A stretch of 26,642 bases of DNA from BRH-c54 sp032251145 (GCA_032251145.1 JAVVER010000035.1:1-26642); one strand, 5' to 3'; positions 7,001 to 15,371 are shown, counted from the first letter of the stretch. Numbers and translations are program-made. The notes: a model not told the origin generated them from the letters alone.

Positions 7001-9623
7001 TTCTTTTAGTTGTGATAAAAAAGTGTATCAAGTTGGTGATGAAGTAAAAATTGAATTGCCTAATGCAAAAACAGGAAGAGCGTTGTTAAGTGTAGAGTCA
7101 GGATCATCCGTTATTGAGAAAAAATGGGTAGATGTTTCTGCTGAGAATAATGTTTTTACATTTAAAGCAACTCCCGATATGGCTCCTAATGTTTATGTAA
7201 ATGTAACCTTAATTCAACCTCATAATCAAGTAGAAAACGATTTGCCTATACGTTTGTATGGCATACAGTCTATTGCTGTGGAGGACAAAGCCACGCACTT
7301 AACCCCAGTAATTAAAATGCCTGAAGAACTAGCTCCTGAAAGTGATTTCAAAGTAACGGTGAGCGAAAAAGAAGGTAAAAAAATGACTTACACCATTGCT
7401 ATTGTGGATGATGGATTGTTAGATTTAACCCGATTTAAAACTCCTAATCCGTGGGAAACATTTTATGCTCGAGAAGCCTTGGGAGTTAAAACTTGGGACA
7501 TGTACAAATATGTGATGAATGCTTTTTCAGGAGAAATGGCAGGTTTATTGGCCTTAGGAGGAGATGATTATATCAATTCCAAAGGTGGTCCGAAAGCCAA
7601 TAGATTTAAACCTGTGGTAATTTATGCTGGTCCTTTTACCATTGAAAAAGGAAATTCAAAAACACATACATTTAAAATGCCTAATTATGTTGGATCGGTA
7701 AGAACAATGGTTGTTGCCGGAAACCAAGGGGCTTATGGTGCTGGAGAAAAAACTTCTCCCGTTAAAAAACCTTTAATGGTATTGGCTACCTTACCTCGAA
7801 CATTAAGCCCTAATGAAGAAGTAAAGTTGCCTGTAACTGTTTTTGCCATGGACAAAAAAGTAAAAAATGTTTCCATAAAAATAGAAACCAACAATTTACT
7901 TAAAGTTACGGGGAGTAAAACCCAAGAACTTACTTTTTCTCGTGAAGGCGATGAAGTAGTAAACTTTGATTTAAAAGTTGCTGAAGCGTTGGGTGTTGGA
8001 AAAGTAAAAATTACTGCTAAAAGTGGTAATGAAATCGCTACTTACGATTTTGAAATCAATGTTAAACCTGCTAATCCAGAAATTACATCAGTAATTAGTG
8101 CTATGGTAGAACCTGGAAAAACTTGGGAATCTGCTTACATGCCTATAGGAATGAAAGGAACAAATAAAGGAACGATTGAAGTTTCAAAAATTCCTCCCAT
8201 TAATTTAGAAAAGCGTTTGCAGTATTTAATCCGCTATCCTCATGGCTGTTTGGAGCAAACCACATCGGGCGTTTTTCCTCAATTGTATTTAAGTAGTTTG
8301 TTGGATTTAGACCAAAAACAAAAAGCCGAAATTGAATTTAATATCCGTGAAGGAATTAATAAAATAAAGAAATTCCAATTGTCTGATGGCGGATTAAGTT
8401 ATTGGCAAGGAAATACCAATACCAACGACTGGGGAAGTAGTTATGCCGGACATTTTATGTTAGAAGCCCAAGCAAAAGGCTATAGTTTGCCGACAGGATT
8501 TTTAACTAATTGGATTAAGTATCAAACCAAACTGGCTAATGCTTGGCAGTCTCGTGGTATCAATAAAAATAATTATTACTACTATGGTCAAAACGATGAG
8601 TTAATGCAAGCCTATCGTTTATACACCTTAGCCTTAGCCAAAAAACCTGCATTGGGAGCTATGAATAGAATGAAAGAGATGAAATCATTATCTATTTCAG
8701 CCAAATGGCGTTTGGCAGCTGCTTATGAATTAGCAGGAAAATCAAGTGTAGCTAAAAATTTAATTCAAAACATTTCAACTACGGTTGAATCGTATAAAGA
8801 ATTAAGTTATACCTATGGAAGTTCAGAACGTGACCAAGCCATGATTTTAGAAACCTTAACCTTAATGGGCGAAAAAACTACAGGACAAAAAGTACTGAAA
8901 GACCTTGCCAAACAATTAGGTTCAGAAAGATGGTTTAGCACACAAACCACTGCATACAGCTTAATGGCTATTGCTAAATTTGTGGGGGTTACAGGAACAC
9001 CTTCTGAACTGAGTTTCGATATTTACAGCAATAACGACAACCCAAAAAATGTGAAAACTACGGCAAGTATTGCTCAGGATAAACTTGCTGTAAAAGCCGG
9101 AAAAGAAGAAATAATTAAGATTAAAAACAACACCAATCAAACCTTGTTTATTAGTCTTACCCTAAAAGGAATTCCGTTGGAAGGTGATAATAGTTCTGCG
9201 GAAAATGACCTGAAAATGAATGTGAAATACCTCGACATGAATGAAAATGAAATAAGTGTTGACCAGTTGAAACAAGGCATGGATTTTATTGCTGAGGTTA
9301 CTTTCCAACATCCGGGAATAAGAACCCATTACAGAGAAATGGCGTTGCATCAAATTTTCCCATCGGGTTGGGAAATTAGAAATACCCGTATGGATTTAGT
9401 AGAGACTAATAAAATTGCTGATGTTCCTACTTATCAGGATATTCGTGATGACAGGGTTTACCTCTATTTTGATATTGATAAAAACAAAACCAAACGATTT
9501 AGGGTGTTGTTAAATGCTTCGTATTTGGGTAAGTTTTATTTACCGATAGTTTATTGCGAAGCCATGTACGACAATGAAATCAATGCCAAAAAAGGTGGTA
9601 AATGGGTGGAAGTAGTGCAGTAA
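4059..9623 (+). CDS. Bacterial alpha-2-macroglobulin lipoprotein (type paired with PBP1C), thioester intact
   Basis: The 1854-residue product begins with a lipobox (LLISC, Cys18), so it should be membrane-anchored in the envelope. N-terminal MG-like domains are followed by an MG2-type segment (GERGVWRPGDS, about 621-631), the conserved A2M domain (about 1177-1235, PVVIYAGPF through VVAGNQGAYGAGE) and the thioester motif GCLEQ (residues 1396-1400), set in RYPHGCLEQTTSG. Alpha-toroid helices follow, with a receptor-binding-like C-terminus (about 1730-1854). A2M proteins trap attacking proteases: cleavage of a bait region exposes the Cys-Gln thioester, which bonds the protease. The length is somewhat above that of E. 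coli YfhM (about 1650). The penicillin-binding protein gene follows after two bases, the usual A2M-PBP1C pairing. An unusual Tyr/Asp tract lies at residues 471-486. No clear promoter was found; TACCTTTA at 4032-4039 is a one-mismatch -7 box. Confidence 0.93.
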   Translation: MKKITAISLSVILLLISCNNDKRNEPINPAFIGYISGFTSGIISNQSTIKISLAEPSVYVQYDKAIAENLFDFSPKIKGEAFWLDEMTIEFRPENRLPSNTYFKAEFYLSEIVEVEKDLKTFYFDFETYKQGINLQFSGVKAYDNNALKWQQITYALTTADFANAENLEKTISATQNGKKLTISWNHGIGERLHTFSIDSINRTEQRGEVLLKWDGEAIESEEKGEQNIEIPPLGEFKVMDVKVIQQPEQTIAIYFSDPISTTQDLNGLVYLQSGEALRLAVDENTLNAYPINRLMGTTKIIIDKTVKNSIDYPLIEGFEKNISFTSLKPSVELIGEGVILPSTNGLIFPFKAVNLSAVDVKIIKIFENNVAQFFQVNQINGNREMKRVGRIVHQSEMKLNATKAIDYGNWNTFSIDLSSLINAEPGAIYRVELSFRKKHSLYPCENTADELEEIDLEDEREALSYDQPSDYYYYDDDYYYYDDDYNWNERDNPCSKSYYSRNNRKVAKNVFASDLGIIAKGGNGKTLTVAITDIKTTQPLSNVTIEIYNYQHQLMKKATTNSDGLVDIDLNKKPFLLVAKQDKQVGYLRLDDGSALSVSMFDVGGATVKKGVKGYIYGERGVWRPGDSLFVSFILEDKLGVLPVNHPVVMELYTPENQLYSRKIKTTGENGFYDFRTKTDDDAPTGNWLAKIKVGGSSFTKTLKIETIKPNRLKINLDFKTQVLKDNQPMTGDMEVKWLHGAIAGNIKTDVELILTQSKTTFKDYPDYTFDNPAKSFDSEENMIFDGKLNSEGKATIYPKINVKKDVAPGMLKANFKIRAFENGGEFSIDRQAIDYSPYRGYVGVKVPEGKGWNGALFSDKSNLIPIVTVDEEGKPVSRQKVKIEIYDVYWSWWWERSDNYELARYVANRSKNLIKEEYINTTNGKAIFDMKFDRDYWGRKLIIVTDPVTGHSTGQTFYMTYSGWWNSNSGDNPGGAEMLSFSCDKKVYQVGDEVKIELPNAKTGRALLSVESGSSVIEKKWVDVSAENNVFTFKATPDMAPNVYVNVTLIQPHNQVENDLPIRLYGIQSIAVEDKATHLTPVIKMPEELAPESDFKVTVSEKEGKKMTYTIAIVDDGLLDLTRFKTPNPWETFYAREALGVKTWDMYKYVMNAFSGEMAGLLALGGDDYINSKGGPKANRFKPVVIYAGPFTIEKGNSKTHTFKMPNYVGSVRTMVVAGNQGAYGAGEKTSPVKKPLMVLATLPRTLSPNEEVKLPVTVFAMDKKVKNVSIKIETNNLLKVTGSKTQELTFSREGDEVVNFDLKVAEALGVGKVKITAKSGNEIATYDFEINVKPANPEITSVISAMVEPGKTWESAYMPIGMKGTNKGTIEVSKIPPINLEKRLQYLIRYPHGCLEQTTSGVFPQLYLSSLLDLDQKQKAEIEFNIREGINKIKKFQLSDGGLSYWQGNTNTNDWGSSYAGHFMLEAQAKGYSLPTGFLTNWIKYQTKLANAWQSRGINKNNYYYYGQNDELMQAYRLYTLALAKKPALGAMNRMKEMKSLSISAKWRLAAAYELAGKSSVAKNLIQNISTTVESYKELSYTYGSSERDQAMILETLTLMGEKTTGQKVLKDLAKQLGSERWFSTQTTAYSLMAIAKFVGVTGTPSELSFDIYSNNDNPKNVKTTASIAQDKLAVKAGKEEIIKIKNNTNQTLFISLTLKGIPLEGDNSSAENDLKMNVKYLDMNENEISVDQLKQGMDFIAEVTFQHPGIRTHYREMALHQIFPSGWEIRNTRMDLVETNKIADVPTYQDIRDDRVYLYFDIDKNKTKRFRVLLNASYLGKFYLPIVYCEAMYDNEINAKKGGKWVEVVQ

Positions 9624-9625
9624 GG

Positions 9626-11992
9626 ATGTATAGTTACATTAAAAAATTTATTTTAAAGTATAAAAAGTTAGTAGTTATAAGTCTTGTACTACTCACTTTT
9701 TACGCTTTCCTACTTCCCAAACAACTATTTAAACAACCCACCAGCACTATTGTTGAAGATGTCAATGGTAATTTGTTAGCAGCTAGTATTGCAACAGATG
9801 GTCAATGGCGATTTCCAGAAAACCCTATTGTTCCTGAAAAATTTAAACAGTGCATTATTCATTTCGAAGATGAATATTTTGAATATCACCCAGGAGTAAA
9901 TCCTGTTTCTGTGCTAAGAGCATTATGGCAAAATATTACTTCGGGAAAAGTAAAAAGTGGAGGAAGTACCATTACTATGCAGGTAATTCGTTTGTCTCGC
10001 CAACAACCACGAACCATTTTGGAAAAGAGTTATGAAATGATATTGGCAACAAGATTAGAAGTCTCCAAAAGCAAAAATGAAATATTAGCCCTCTATACTT
10101 CCAATGCTCCTTTTGGTGGGAATGTAGTGGGCTTAGATGCTGCTGCGTGGCGTTATTACGGACGTTCTTCCGATAAATTATCATGGGGAGAAACAGCTAC
10201 ATTAGCGGTGTTGCCTAATGCCCCTGCATTAATTTATCCGGGTAAAAATCATGAATTACTACTTAAAAAACGTAATCGTTTGTTAGACAAATTACAGCTA
10301 AAAGGCATTATAGATACTGAAACTGCTGAATTGGCAAAAGCAGAAGAATTGCCAACAAAACCTCATCCGCTTCCTCAAATTACACCTCATTTACTCACCC
10401 GATTAATTAAAGAAGGACATCAAGGACAAAATATTCAAACTACTATCAATTTTCATTTACAAGAACAACTAAATCAAATTGCTTCTAATTATCATCGTTT
10501 ACTCAGCCAAAATGAAGTGCATAATTTAGCTATTTTAGTTACAGAAGTAACCAGCGGAAAAGTATTGGTGTATGTTGGAAATTCTGATTGTACGCATGAA
10601 GAGTCGGGTGTTAAGGTAGATATTATTACTGCTCCAAGAAGCTCTGGGAGTATTTTAAAACCTTTTTTGTATGGAGCGTTGTTTAATGAAGGCGAACTTT
10701 TGGCTGATGCATTAGTGCCTGATGTCCCAACAAGGATTTCGGGTTATGCCCCACAAAATTTTGATAGGACTTATGATGGTGCTGTTCCTGCGAGCAATGC
10801 ACTAACTCGCTCATTAAATATTCCAGCAGTAAAATTATTACGCAGCTATGGATTAGAAAAGTTTTATGACAACGTACAAAAATTAGGCTTTACCACTATA
10901 AAAAAACCGGTAAATCACTACGGTTTATCCATTATTTTAGGAGGAGCGGAAACCAATTTATGGGAATTGAATGGCGTTTATTCCAGTTGGTCGAGGGTAT
11001 TAAATAATTTTAGAAAATATGATTATCAGTACAATACCAACGATTATCGTATGCCCTATTTTATAGCAAAAGATAGTATTTCATCTCAAAAAGAGGAGTT
11101 AAAACAACATTATTTATATGATGTTGCTAGCATTTGGCAAACCTATCAGATATTGGCAAATGTTCATCGTCCGAGAGAAGAAAAAGGTTGGGAACATTTT
11201 GCTTCTTCCAAAAAAGTAGCTTGGAAAACAGGCACCAGCTTTGGACATAGAGATGCTTGGGCGGTAGGAACAACGCCCGAATATACCGTAAGCGTTTGGG
11301 TAGGAAATGCCGATGGTGAAGGTCGTCCGTGGTTGACAGGCACATTGGTTGCAGCTCCTATCTTATTTGAAGTGTTTAAAAAATTACCGCAAACAACTTG
11401 GTTTGAAGCTCCATATAACAACTTGTCTCAGTTGGCGGTGTGCTCCAAAAGTGGTTATCTGTATGGAAATAATTGTGAAAAAGCAGACACCATTTGGAGT
11501 CCAAACTCAGGAATAAAATCTAAGGTTTGCCCTTACCACAAATTGGTTTATTTAGATAAAAGTGAGCAATTTCGTGTGAATGACGAATGTTATTCAGTAA
11601 CCAATATGCAAATTAAAAAATGGTTGGTGCTGCCTCCTATTATGGAATTGTTTTACAAAACAAAAAACCCTAATTACAAAACACTTCCGCCATTATTAAA
11701 TAATTGCTACGAAAACACTACCGTAAAAATGGGCATTATTTACCCCGAAAACCTTACTGCTGTTTTTATCCCTAAATTATTAGATGGCACAAAAGGTAAA
11801 GTAATTTTTGAAGTAGCTCATGCCAATCCAACAGCTACTATTTTTTGGCATATTGACGATGTTTTTATTGCCCAAACTACAGGAGAGCATAAAATTGACA
11901 TTCAATTAGAAGCAGGAGAACACTTGCTAACACTTGTTGATGAACATGGTAGTGAACTTATCCGAAAATTTAAGGTGTTGGAGAAAAGATAA
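9626..11992 (+). CDS. pbpC: Penicillin-binding protein 1C (bifunctional peptidoglycan glycosyltransferase/transpeptidase)
   Basis: The 788-residue product has a short basic cytoplasmic N-terminus and one membrane helix (about 13-29). A GT51 glycosyltransferase domain follows, with its catalytic Glu81 in FEDEYFEYHPGVNP and the GGSTITMQ motif near 112-119. The transpeptidase domain has the active-site S342-I-L-K345, an S-L-N triad in TRSLNIPAV, and K534-T-G-T-S. The last about 90 residues fit the BiPBP_C domain special to PBP1C. It polymerises glycan strands and may cross-link them at the outer face of the inner membrane. Pairing with A2M is taken to mean that A2M guards the periplasm and PBP1C repairs the wall after attack. 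I chose the ATG at 9626 rather than 9602, which lies inside the A2M gene, because it starts just before the membrane anchor. It is in an operon with the A2M gene. Confidence 0.95.
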   Translation: MYSYIKKFILKYKKLVVISLVLLTFYAFLLPKQLFKQPTSTIVEDVNGNLLAASIATDGQWRFPENPIVPEKFKQCIIHFEDEYFEYHPGVNPVSVLRALWQNITSGKVKSGGSTITMQVIRLSRQQPRTILEKSYEMILATRLEVSKSKNEILALYTSNAPFGGNVVGLDAAAWRYYGRSSDKLSWGETATLAVLPNAPALIYPGKNHELLLKKRNRLLDKLQLKGIIDTETAELAKAEELPTKPHPLPQITPHLLTRLIKEGHQGQNIQTTINFHLQEQLNQIASNYHRLLSQNEVHNLAILVTEVTSGKVLVYVGNSDCTHEESGVKVDIITAPRSSGSILKPFLYGALFNEGELLADALVPDVPTRISGYAPQNFDRTYDGAVPASNALTRSLNIPAVKLLRSYGLEKFYDNVQKLGFTTIKKPVNHYGLSIILGGAETNLWELNGVYSSWSRVLNNFRKYDYQYNTNDYRMPYFIAKDSISSQKEELKQHYLYDVASIWQTYQILANVHRPREEKGWEHFASSKKVAWKTGTSFGHRDAWAVGTTPEYTVSVWVGNADGEGRPWLTGTLVAAPILFEVFKKLPQTTWFEAPYNNLSQLAVCSKSGYLYGNNCEKADTIWSPNSGIKSKVCPYHKLVYLDKSEQFRVNDECYSVTNMQIKKWLVLPPIMELFYKTKNPNYKTLPPLLNNCYENTTVKMGIIYPENLTAVFIPKLLDGTKGKVIFEVAHANPTATIFWHIDDVFIAQTTGEHKIDIQLEAGEHLLTLVDEHGSELIRKFKVLEKR

Positions 11993-12095
11993 ATGATTGT
12001 TTCAAAAATGAGCGTAACGTAATATTTGGCGTTTTTTTACAAAGATTATCTAAAACAATTATAATTTTTAACATAATAATTCTTTTTAGTTTAAT

Positions 12096-12103
12096 TATTT
12101 TTG
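12096..12103 (+). promoter_or_regulatory. Candidate -7 promoter element for the acyl-CoA dehydrogenase gene
   Basis: TATTTTTG matches the Bacteroidota -7 consensus TAnnTTTG exactly and lies 25 bases before the ATG at 12129. No TTG is seen at the expected -33 position. The 136-base gap after pbpC makes a separate promoter plausible. Confidence 0.4.
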
Positions 12104-12128
12104 GGCTTCAATTTTAATTAAACTAAAA

Positions 12129-13328
12129 ATGGCAGACGATAGATTTCAAGCTCCTGATTATTATAATTTAGATGAGCTATTAACTGAAGAACACAAACTG
12201 ATTAGAGATACCGTAAGAGCATGGATTAAAAAAGATGTTTCTCCAATTATTGAAGAATATGCTCAAAAAGCAGAATTTCCAAAGCAAATTATTCCCGGAT
12301 TAGCAGAAGTAGGTGGTTTTGGTCCTTATATACCAGAACAATATGGTGGACCAGGCTTAGACCAAATTGCTTACGGATTAATTATGCAAGAATTAGAAAG
12401 ATGCGATTCAGGTGTTCGTTCTACTTCATCTGTACAAAGTTCGTTGGTAATGTATCCTATTTGGAAATACGGTAATGAAGAACAACGTATGCGATTTTTA
12501 CCAAAATTAGCTACTGGTGAGTTTATAGGATGTTTCGGATTAACTGAGCCTGACCATGGTTCAAATCCAAGCGGAATGGTAACCAACTTTAAAGATATGG
12601 GCGACCATTATTTATTAAATGGAGCTAAAATGTGGATTACCAATGCTCCTATTGCTGATGTAGCAGTAGTTTGGGCGAAAAGTGAAGAAGGAAGGATTCA
12701 CGGATTATTGGTGGAAAGAGGTATGGAAGGCTTTACTACTCCTGAAACACATGATAAATGGTCGTTGAGAGCATCTATTACCGGAGAGTTAGTTTTTGAT
12801 AATGTAAAAGTGCCTAAAGAAAATTTATTACCCAACAAATCTGGATTAGGAGCACCGCTTGGTTGTTTAGATTCAGCTCGTTATGGTATTGCTTGGGGAG
12901 CGATAGGTGCAGCTATGGATTGTTATGATTCAGCACTTCGCTATTCTAAAGAGCGGGAGCAATTTGGAGTGCCGATTGCTTCTTTTCAGTTGACACAAAA
13001 GAAATTAGCTGAAATGCTTACAGAAATTACCAAAGCACAATTATTAACTTGGCGTTTGGGTGTGTTAAGAAATGAAGGAAAAGCTACTTCAGCACAAATT
13101 TCTATGGCGAAACGTAACAATGTAGATATGGCACTTAAAATTGCTAGAGAAGCTCGTCAAATACATGGAGCTATGGGTATTACTAGCGAGTATTCTATTA
13201 TGCGCCACATGGCTAACTTAGAGTCGGTAATTACTTATGAAGGCACACACGATATTCACTTGTTAATTACAGGTATGGATATTACTGGAATTAGTGCCTT
13301 TAAGAATGATGGTACTCAGTTTAGCTAA
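12129..13328 (+). CDS. gcdH: Acyl-CoA dehydrogenase, glutaryl-CoA dehydrogenase type
   Basis: The 399-residue product is a complete single-domain-architecture acyl-CoA dehydrogenase: N-terminal helices (about 1-130), a central FAD-binding beta domain (CFGLTEPDHGSNP near 136, WITNAP near 168) and C-terminal helices. Features specific to glutaryl-CoA dehydrogenases are the substrate-binding R97-S98 in SGVRSTSSVQSSLVM, the SLRASITGE segment near 212, and the catalytic base E371 in VITYEGTHDIH. Such enzymes use FAD to oxidise and decarboxylate glutaryl-CoA to crotonyl-CoA in lysine and tryptophan breakdown, in the cytosol, passing electrons to ETF. It stands alone as a monocistron between a candidate promoter and a strong terminator, without other lysine catabolism genes nearby. 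The substrate call rests on motif likeness; another acyl-CoA substrate is possible. Confidence 0.88.
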   Translation: MADDRFQAPDYYNLDELLTEEHKLIRDTVRAWIKKDVSPIIEEYAQKAEFPKQIIPGLAEVGGFGPYIPEQYGGPGLDQIAYGLIMQELERCDSGVRSTSSVQSSLVMYPIWKYGNEEQRMRFLPKLATGEFIGCFGLTEPDHGSNPSGMVTNFKDMGDHYLLNGAKMWITNAPIADVAVVWAKSEEGRIHGLLVERGMEGFTTPETHDKWSLRASITGELVFDNVKVPKENLLPNKSGLGAPLGCLDSARYGIAWGAIGAAMDCYDSALRYSKEREQFGVPIASFQLTQKKLAEMLTEITKAQLLTWRLGVLRNEGKATSAQISMAKRNNVDMALKIAREARQIHGAMGITSEYSIMRHMANLESVITYEGTHDIHLLITGMDITGISAFKNDGTQFS

Positions 13329-13353
13329 TTTAAATTCATAACTACTAACATAG

Positions 13354-13381
13354 CCCGACCAAAAACTTGGTCGGGTTTTTT
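13354..13381 (+). terminator. Strong intrinsic terminator of the acyl-CoA dehydrogenase gene
   Basis: A perfect 9-bp stem, CCCGACCAA (13354-13362) against TTGGTCGGG (13367-13375), with a four-base loop is followed at once by TTTTTT (13376-13381). It begins 25 bases after the stop codon. Confidence 0.93.
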
Positions 13382-13385
13382 GTTG

Positions 13386-13393
13386 TATATTTG
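13386..13393 (+). promoter_or_regulatory. Candidate -7 promoter element for the small lipoprotein gene
   Basis: TATATTTG matches TAnnTTTG exactly, 16 bases before the ATG at 13410. A TTG at 13367-13369, inside the preceding terminator stem, is 16 bases upstream and could serve as the -33 box. The closeness to the start codon would leave almost no leader. Confidence 0.35.
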
Positions 13394-13409
13394 TTATTTA
13401 TCATGAAAT

Positions 13410-13772
13410 ATGAAAATATTCTTATCAATATTGACTTTTTTATTTTTTATGGTTTCTTGTAACTCAGAAATAAAAGAATTGGGGAAAAAGGAAATTATTT
13501 TAAAAGCAGATAGAGAAGCACCATTAGGTTGGGTGTATTTAGAGATTTATAAGGATACATCTTTTAAGTTTACTTCAACTGGTTTGATAAAATCAACACA
13601 CTTTTTAGGTAAGGCTTCAATTATTAATGACACAATTTATTTTGAATATACTGATTCAATACCAAGAGCAGGAAAAATTGCAGTAGTCATAGAAAATAAT
13701 ATATCTTATATTGCTGGAAAATATCCTGAGAATTTAGGAATATTCTTGAATAAATTAGATAGTTTGGATTAA
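13410..13772 (+). CDS. Small hypothetical lipoprotein
   Basis: The 120-residue product has a lysine at position 2, a hydrophobic core and a lipobox, FMVSC (Cys17), so it is very probably exported and lipidated. The mature part of about 100 residues is rich in beta-type sequence with alternating hydrophobic residues (KDTSFKFTS, DTIYFEYTD, KIAVVIENNISYIAGKY). I recognise no family. It sits directly after a strong terminator and before the repeat block, so it is probably transcribed alone. Confidence 0.7.
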   Translation: MKIFLSILTFLFFMVSCNSEIKELGKKEIILKADREAPLGWVYLEIYKDTSFKFTSTGLIKSTHFLGKASIINDTIYFEYTDSIPRAGKIAVVIENNISYIAGKYPENLGIFLNKLDSLD

Positions 13773-13847
13773 GTGAAGTTTAATTGAAGCCCTCCTCCGC
13801 TACCGCCAGCTTCCACGTTGGTAGATTAAGTGGTAAATCAATAAACA

Positions 13848-13975
13848 TTCCAAGCAAATGCTTGAAATAGAAATGTGATTTTGCTGTTTTATCCAGTTTT
13901 CAGTTAATAACAAATTTGCATTGAGCTTCACTCAATGCTTTTAAATTCCGCTCCGTTGGAGCTTGTTTTAAATTC
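13848..13975. repeat. Cluster of short palindromes with repeated spacer in the 13773-14332 intergenic block
   Basis: Three hairpin-forming palindromes occur in close order: CAAGCA-AA-TGCTTG (13851-13864), GCATTGAG-CTTCA-CTCAATGC (13918-13938) and GCTCC-GTT-GGAGC (13950-13962). The last two are each followed by the same ten bases, TTTTAAATTC (13939-13948 and 13966-13975). None carries a T-tract, so these are not ordinary terminators. No open reading frame of note was found in this 560-base stretch on either strand. Confidence 0.6.
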
Positions 13976-14031
13976 TTTAACAAACTAACTTTTAAACTCA
14001 ACTGCGTCTTTGCGTCTTTGCGAGAGATTTT

Positions 14032-14105
14032 GTGTACTTTGCGTATAACTTAGCTTCTTTGCGGTTAAGCCCCCTCTCTCTTCCAAGCATCCGCTTGAAA
14101 CAATA
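14032..14105. repeat. First copy of a two-part intergenic direct repeat
   Basis: Part one (14032-14068, containing CTTTGCG and TTCTTTGCGGTTAA) matches 14290-14326 at 34 of 37 positions. Part two (14076-14105, containing CAAGCATCCGCTTG) matches 14247-14276 at 27 of 30. Part two can form a small hairpin, CAAGC-ATCC-GCTTG. A GCGTCTTT tandem duplication lies just before it (from 14004). Confidence 0.7.
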
Positions 14106-14179
14106 CATTAAACGATAAAGATCAATAGTTTTACCGTATAGCTACATTTCAAGAGTTGTGTTACTGTCAGATTTTAAGT

Positions 14180-14209
14180 AAACGGTAATTTTTAAAGTTT
14201 TTACCGTTT
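14180..14209. other. AT-rich hairpin in the intergenic block
   Basis: AAACGGTAA (14180-14188) and TTACCGTTT (14201-14209) form a perfect 9-bp inverted repeat around a 12-base loop. No T-tract follows on either strand, so termination is doubtful. It could be a protein-binding palindrome or a repeat core; it lies between the two halves of the direct repeat. Confidence 0.45.
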
Positions 14210-14246
14210 GTTATAGTACTATAGAAATGAAAGAAATACCCTCCTT

Positions 14247-14326
14247 CTCTCTTTCAAGCATCCGCTTGGAATAATATCTATAAGTCTTAGTGTGCTTTGC
14301 GTAAAACTTAGCGTCTTTGCGGTTAA
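14247..14326. repeat. Second copy of the two-part intergenic direct repeat, order swapped
   Basis: This copy holds the CAAGCATCCGCTTG part first (14247-14276) and the CTTTGCG...GTCTTTGCGGTTAA part second (14290-14326), the reverse order of the copy at 14032-14105 but the same strand. It ends 6 bases before the end of the M23 peptidase gene on the minus strand. Confidence 0.7.
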
Positions 14327-14332
14327 ACCAAT

Positions 14333-15199
14333 TTAAAAAGAAATATACTCCTCAGGGTTTAGCGGAATACCATTGTACCACAGTTCAAAATGCAAATGAG
14401 GACCTGATGAAAATTCTCCAGTATTTCCGATAATGGCAATAATTTCTCCGGCAGTTACCCTGTCGCCAACTTTTTTGTGCAACATAGAATTGTGTTTGTA
14501 AACCGAAATTAAATTGCTTTCGTGTTGTAGCTGAATAACGTACCCCGATTCGTGCGTCCACTCGGCAAAAATTACAGTTCCTTCTAAGGTAGCTTTTATA
14601 GGTTCATTTTTAGGTGCCACAATATCAGTTCCCAAATGTTTATTAATAGATTTCATGTTAAAGGAATTGGTAATAGTACCTTTTAGCGGACTATAAAAAA
14701 TAAAACTGCTTATGGTAGATGGGTTTTTATTTGCCGAAGCAAAAAGGTTGTATTTTTCCTCCGTTTCTACCATAGTTCTTAAAATAGAATCTTCCTGACT
14801 CCTAAGATTGGTAATGCTCTTATAATCTAAACTGGAATCTATATGTGTTTCCTGATTAAAATCTATGGGATTTCCCTGAATGATGTTTTTAATGTTTTCA
14901 ATATACAATTGTTTTTCTGCCAAAACAACCTCCATAGAATCTACTTTAAGCGCATTTTGAAGCCCAGTTTTTCTAACATTTACATTGGCATAACCCGGAA
15001 TAAATTCTCTAAGCGGTGTAAAAGCAATTAGTAAAGTAACCGCTGTAATTAAAAAAATGATGGAAACACCAGCAATAGAAAACACATTAAGTCTAGATAG
15101 ACGAAGCGAAATTTTTTCTTCAAAAGTATCATCGTTCATAATTACCAAACGGTACTTATGCTTCAATTTTTGAAACTTCTTTTTCTTTGGGCGACTCAT
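14333..15199 (-). CDS. Membrane-anchored M23 (LytM-type) peptidase
   Basis: The 288-residue product has a very basic N-terminus (RPKKKKFQKLKHKYR), one membrane helix (about 40-60), a linker with helical character (about 75-150) and a C-terminal M23 domain (about 170-288). The zinc-binding and catalytic residues are all present: H188-x-x-x-D192 (HLGTD), H236 in VYKHNS, and H268-L-H270 in SSGPHLHFELW. The topology is cytoplasm-in, with the peptidase in the periplasm. M23 enzymes cut peptidoglycan peptide bridges in growth, division or shape control; the intact active site argues for an enzyme rather than a LytM activator. It is divergent from secA, with a 270-base gap between the two start codons. 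No strong terminator was seen after it; it runs into the repeat block. Confidence 0.92.
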   Translation of the reverse strand: MSRPKKKKFQKLKHKYRLVIMNDDTFEEKISLRLSRLNVFSIAGVSIIFLITAVTLLIAFTPLREFIPGYANVNVRKTGLQNALKVDSMEVVLAEKQLYIENIKNIIQGNPIDFNQETHIDSSLDYKSITNLRSQEDSILRTMVETEEKYNLFASANKNPSTISSFIFYSPLKGTITNSFNMKSINKHLGTDIVAPKNEPIKATLEGTVIFAEWTHESGYVIQLQHESNLISVYKHNSMLHKKVGDRVTAGEIIAIIGNTGEFSSGPHLHFELWYNGIPLNPEEYISF

Positions 15200-15230
15200 T
15201 TATTTTACGCTGCTATTAAAATTATTTTGA

Positions 15231-15238
15231 CAAATGTA
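15231..15238 (-). promoter_or_regulatory. Candidate -7 promoter element for the M23 peptidase gene
   Basis: On the minus strand TACATTTG matches TAnnTTTG exactly, 31 bases upstream of the ATG at 15199. A TTTG lies further upstream but 25 bases away, longer than usual for a -33 box. Confidence 0.38.
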
Positions 15239-15310
15239 GGTAAAAACTAAAAAAGCCTATACGCAAACCTAAGATAAAACAAAAATGTTAGCTTTTTTTA
15301 ACAGCCTCAA

Positions 15311-15330
15311 AACGCAAAAAAAGTTGCGTT
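15311..15330. other. Short hairpin in the divergent M23-secA promoter region
   Basis: AACGCAA (15311-15317) and TTGCGTT (15324-15330) form a perfect 7-bp inverted repeat with a six-base loop. Neither strand continues with a T-tract. Its place between two divergent promoters would suit a regulator-binding site, but nothing else supports that. Confidence 0.3.
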
Positions 15331-15371
15331 ATTAAAACAACTTAAAAAACATCAATTAAAGTTTAATTAGC

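Noticed and set aside
9602..9625. Upstream ATG for pbpC overlapping the A2M gene
   Set aside because: It adds eight residues unlike a PBP N-terminus; the ATG at 9626 directly precedes the basic segment and membrane helix.
12003..12036. Possible terminator after pbpC (AACG...CGTT before a run of T)
   Set aside because: Only four base pairs with a ten-base loop; too weak to call.
13848..14326. CRISPR-like array
   Set aside because: Repeats are few, imperfect, unevenly spaced and in swapped order, and no cas genes are present.
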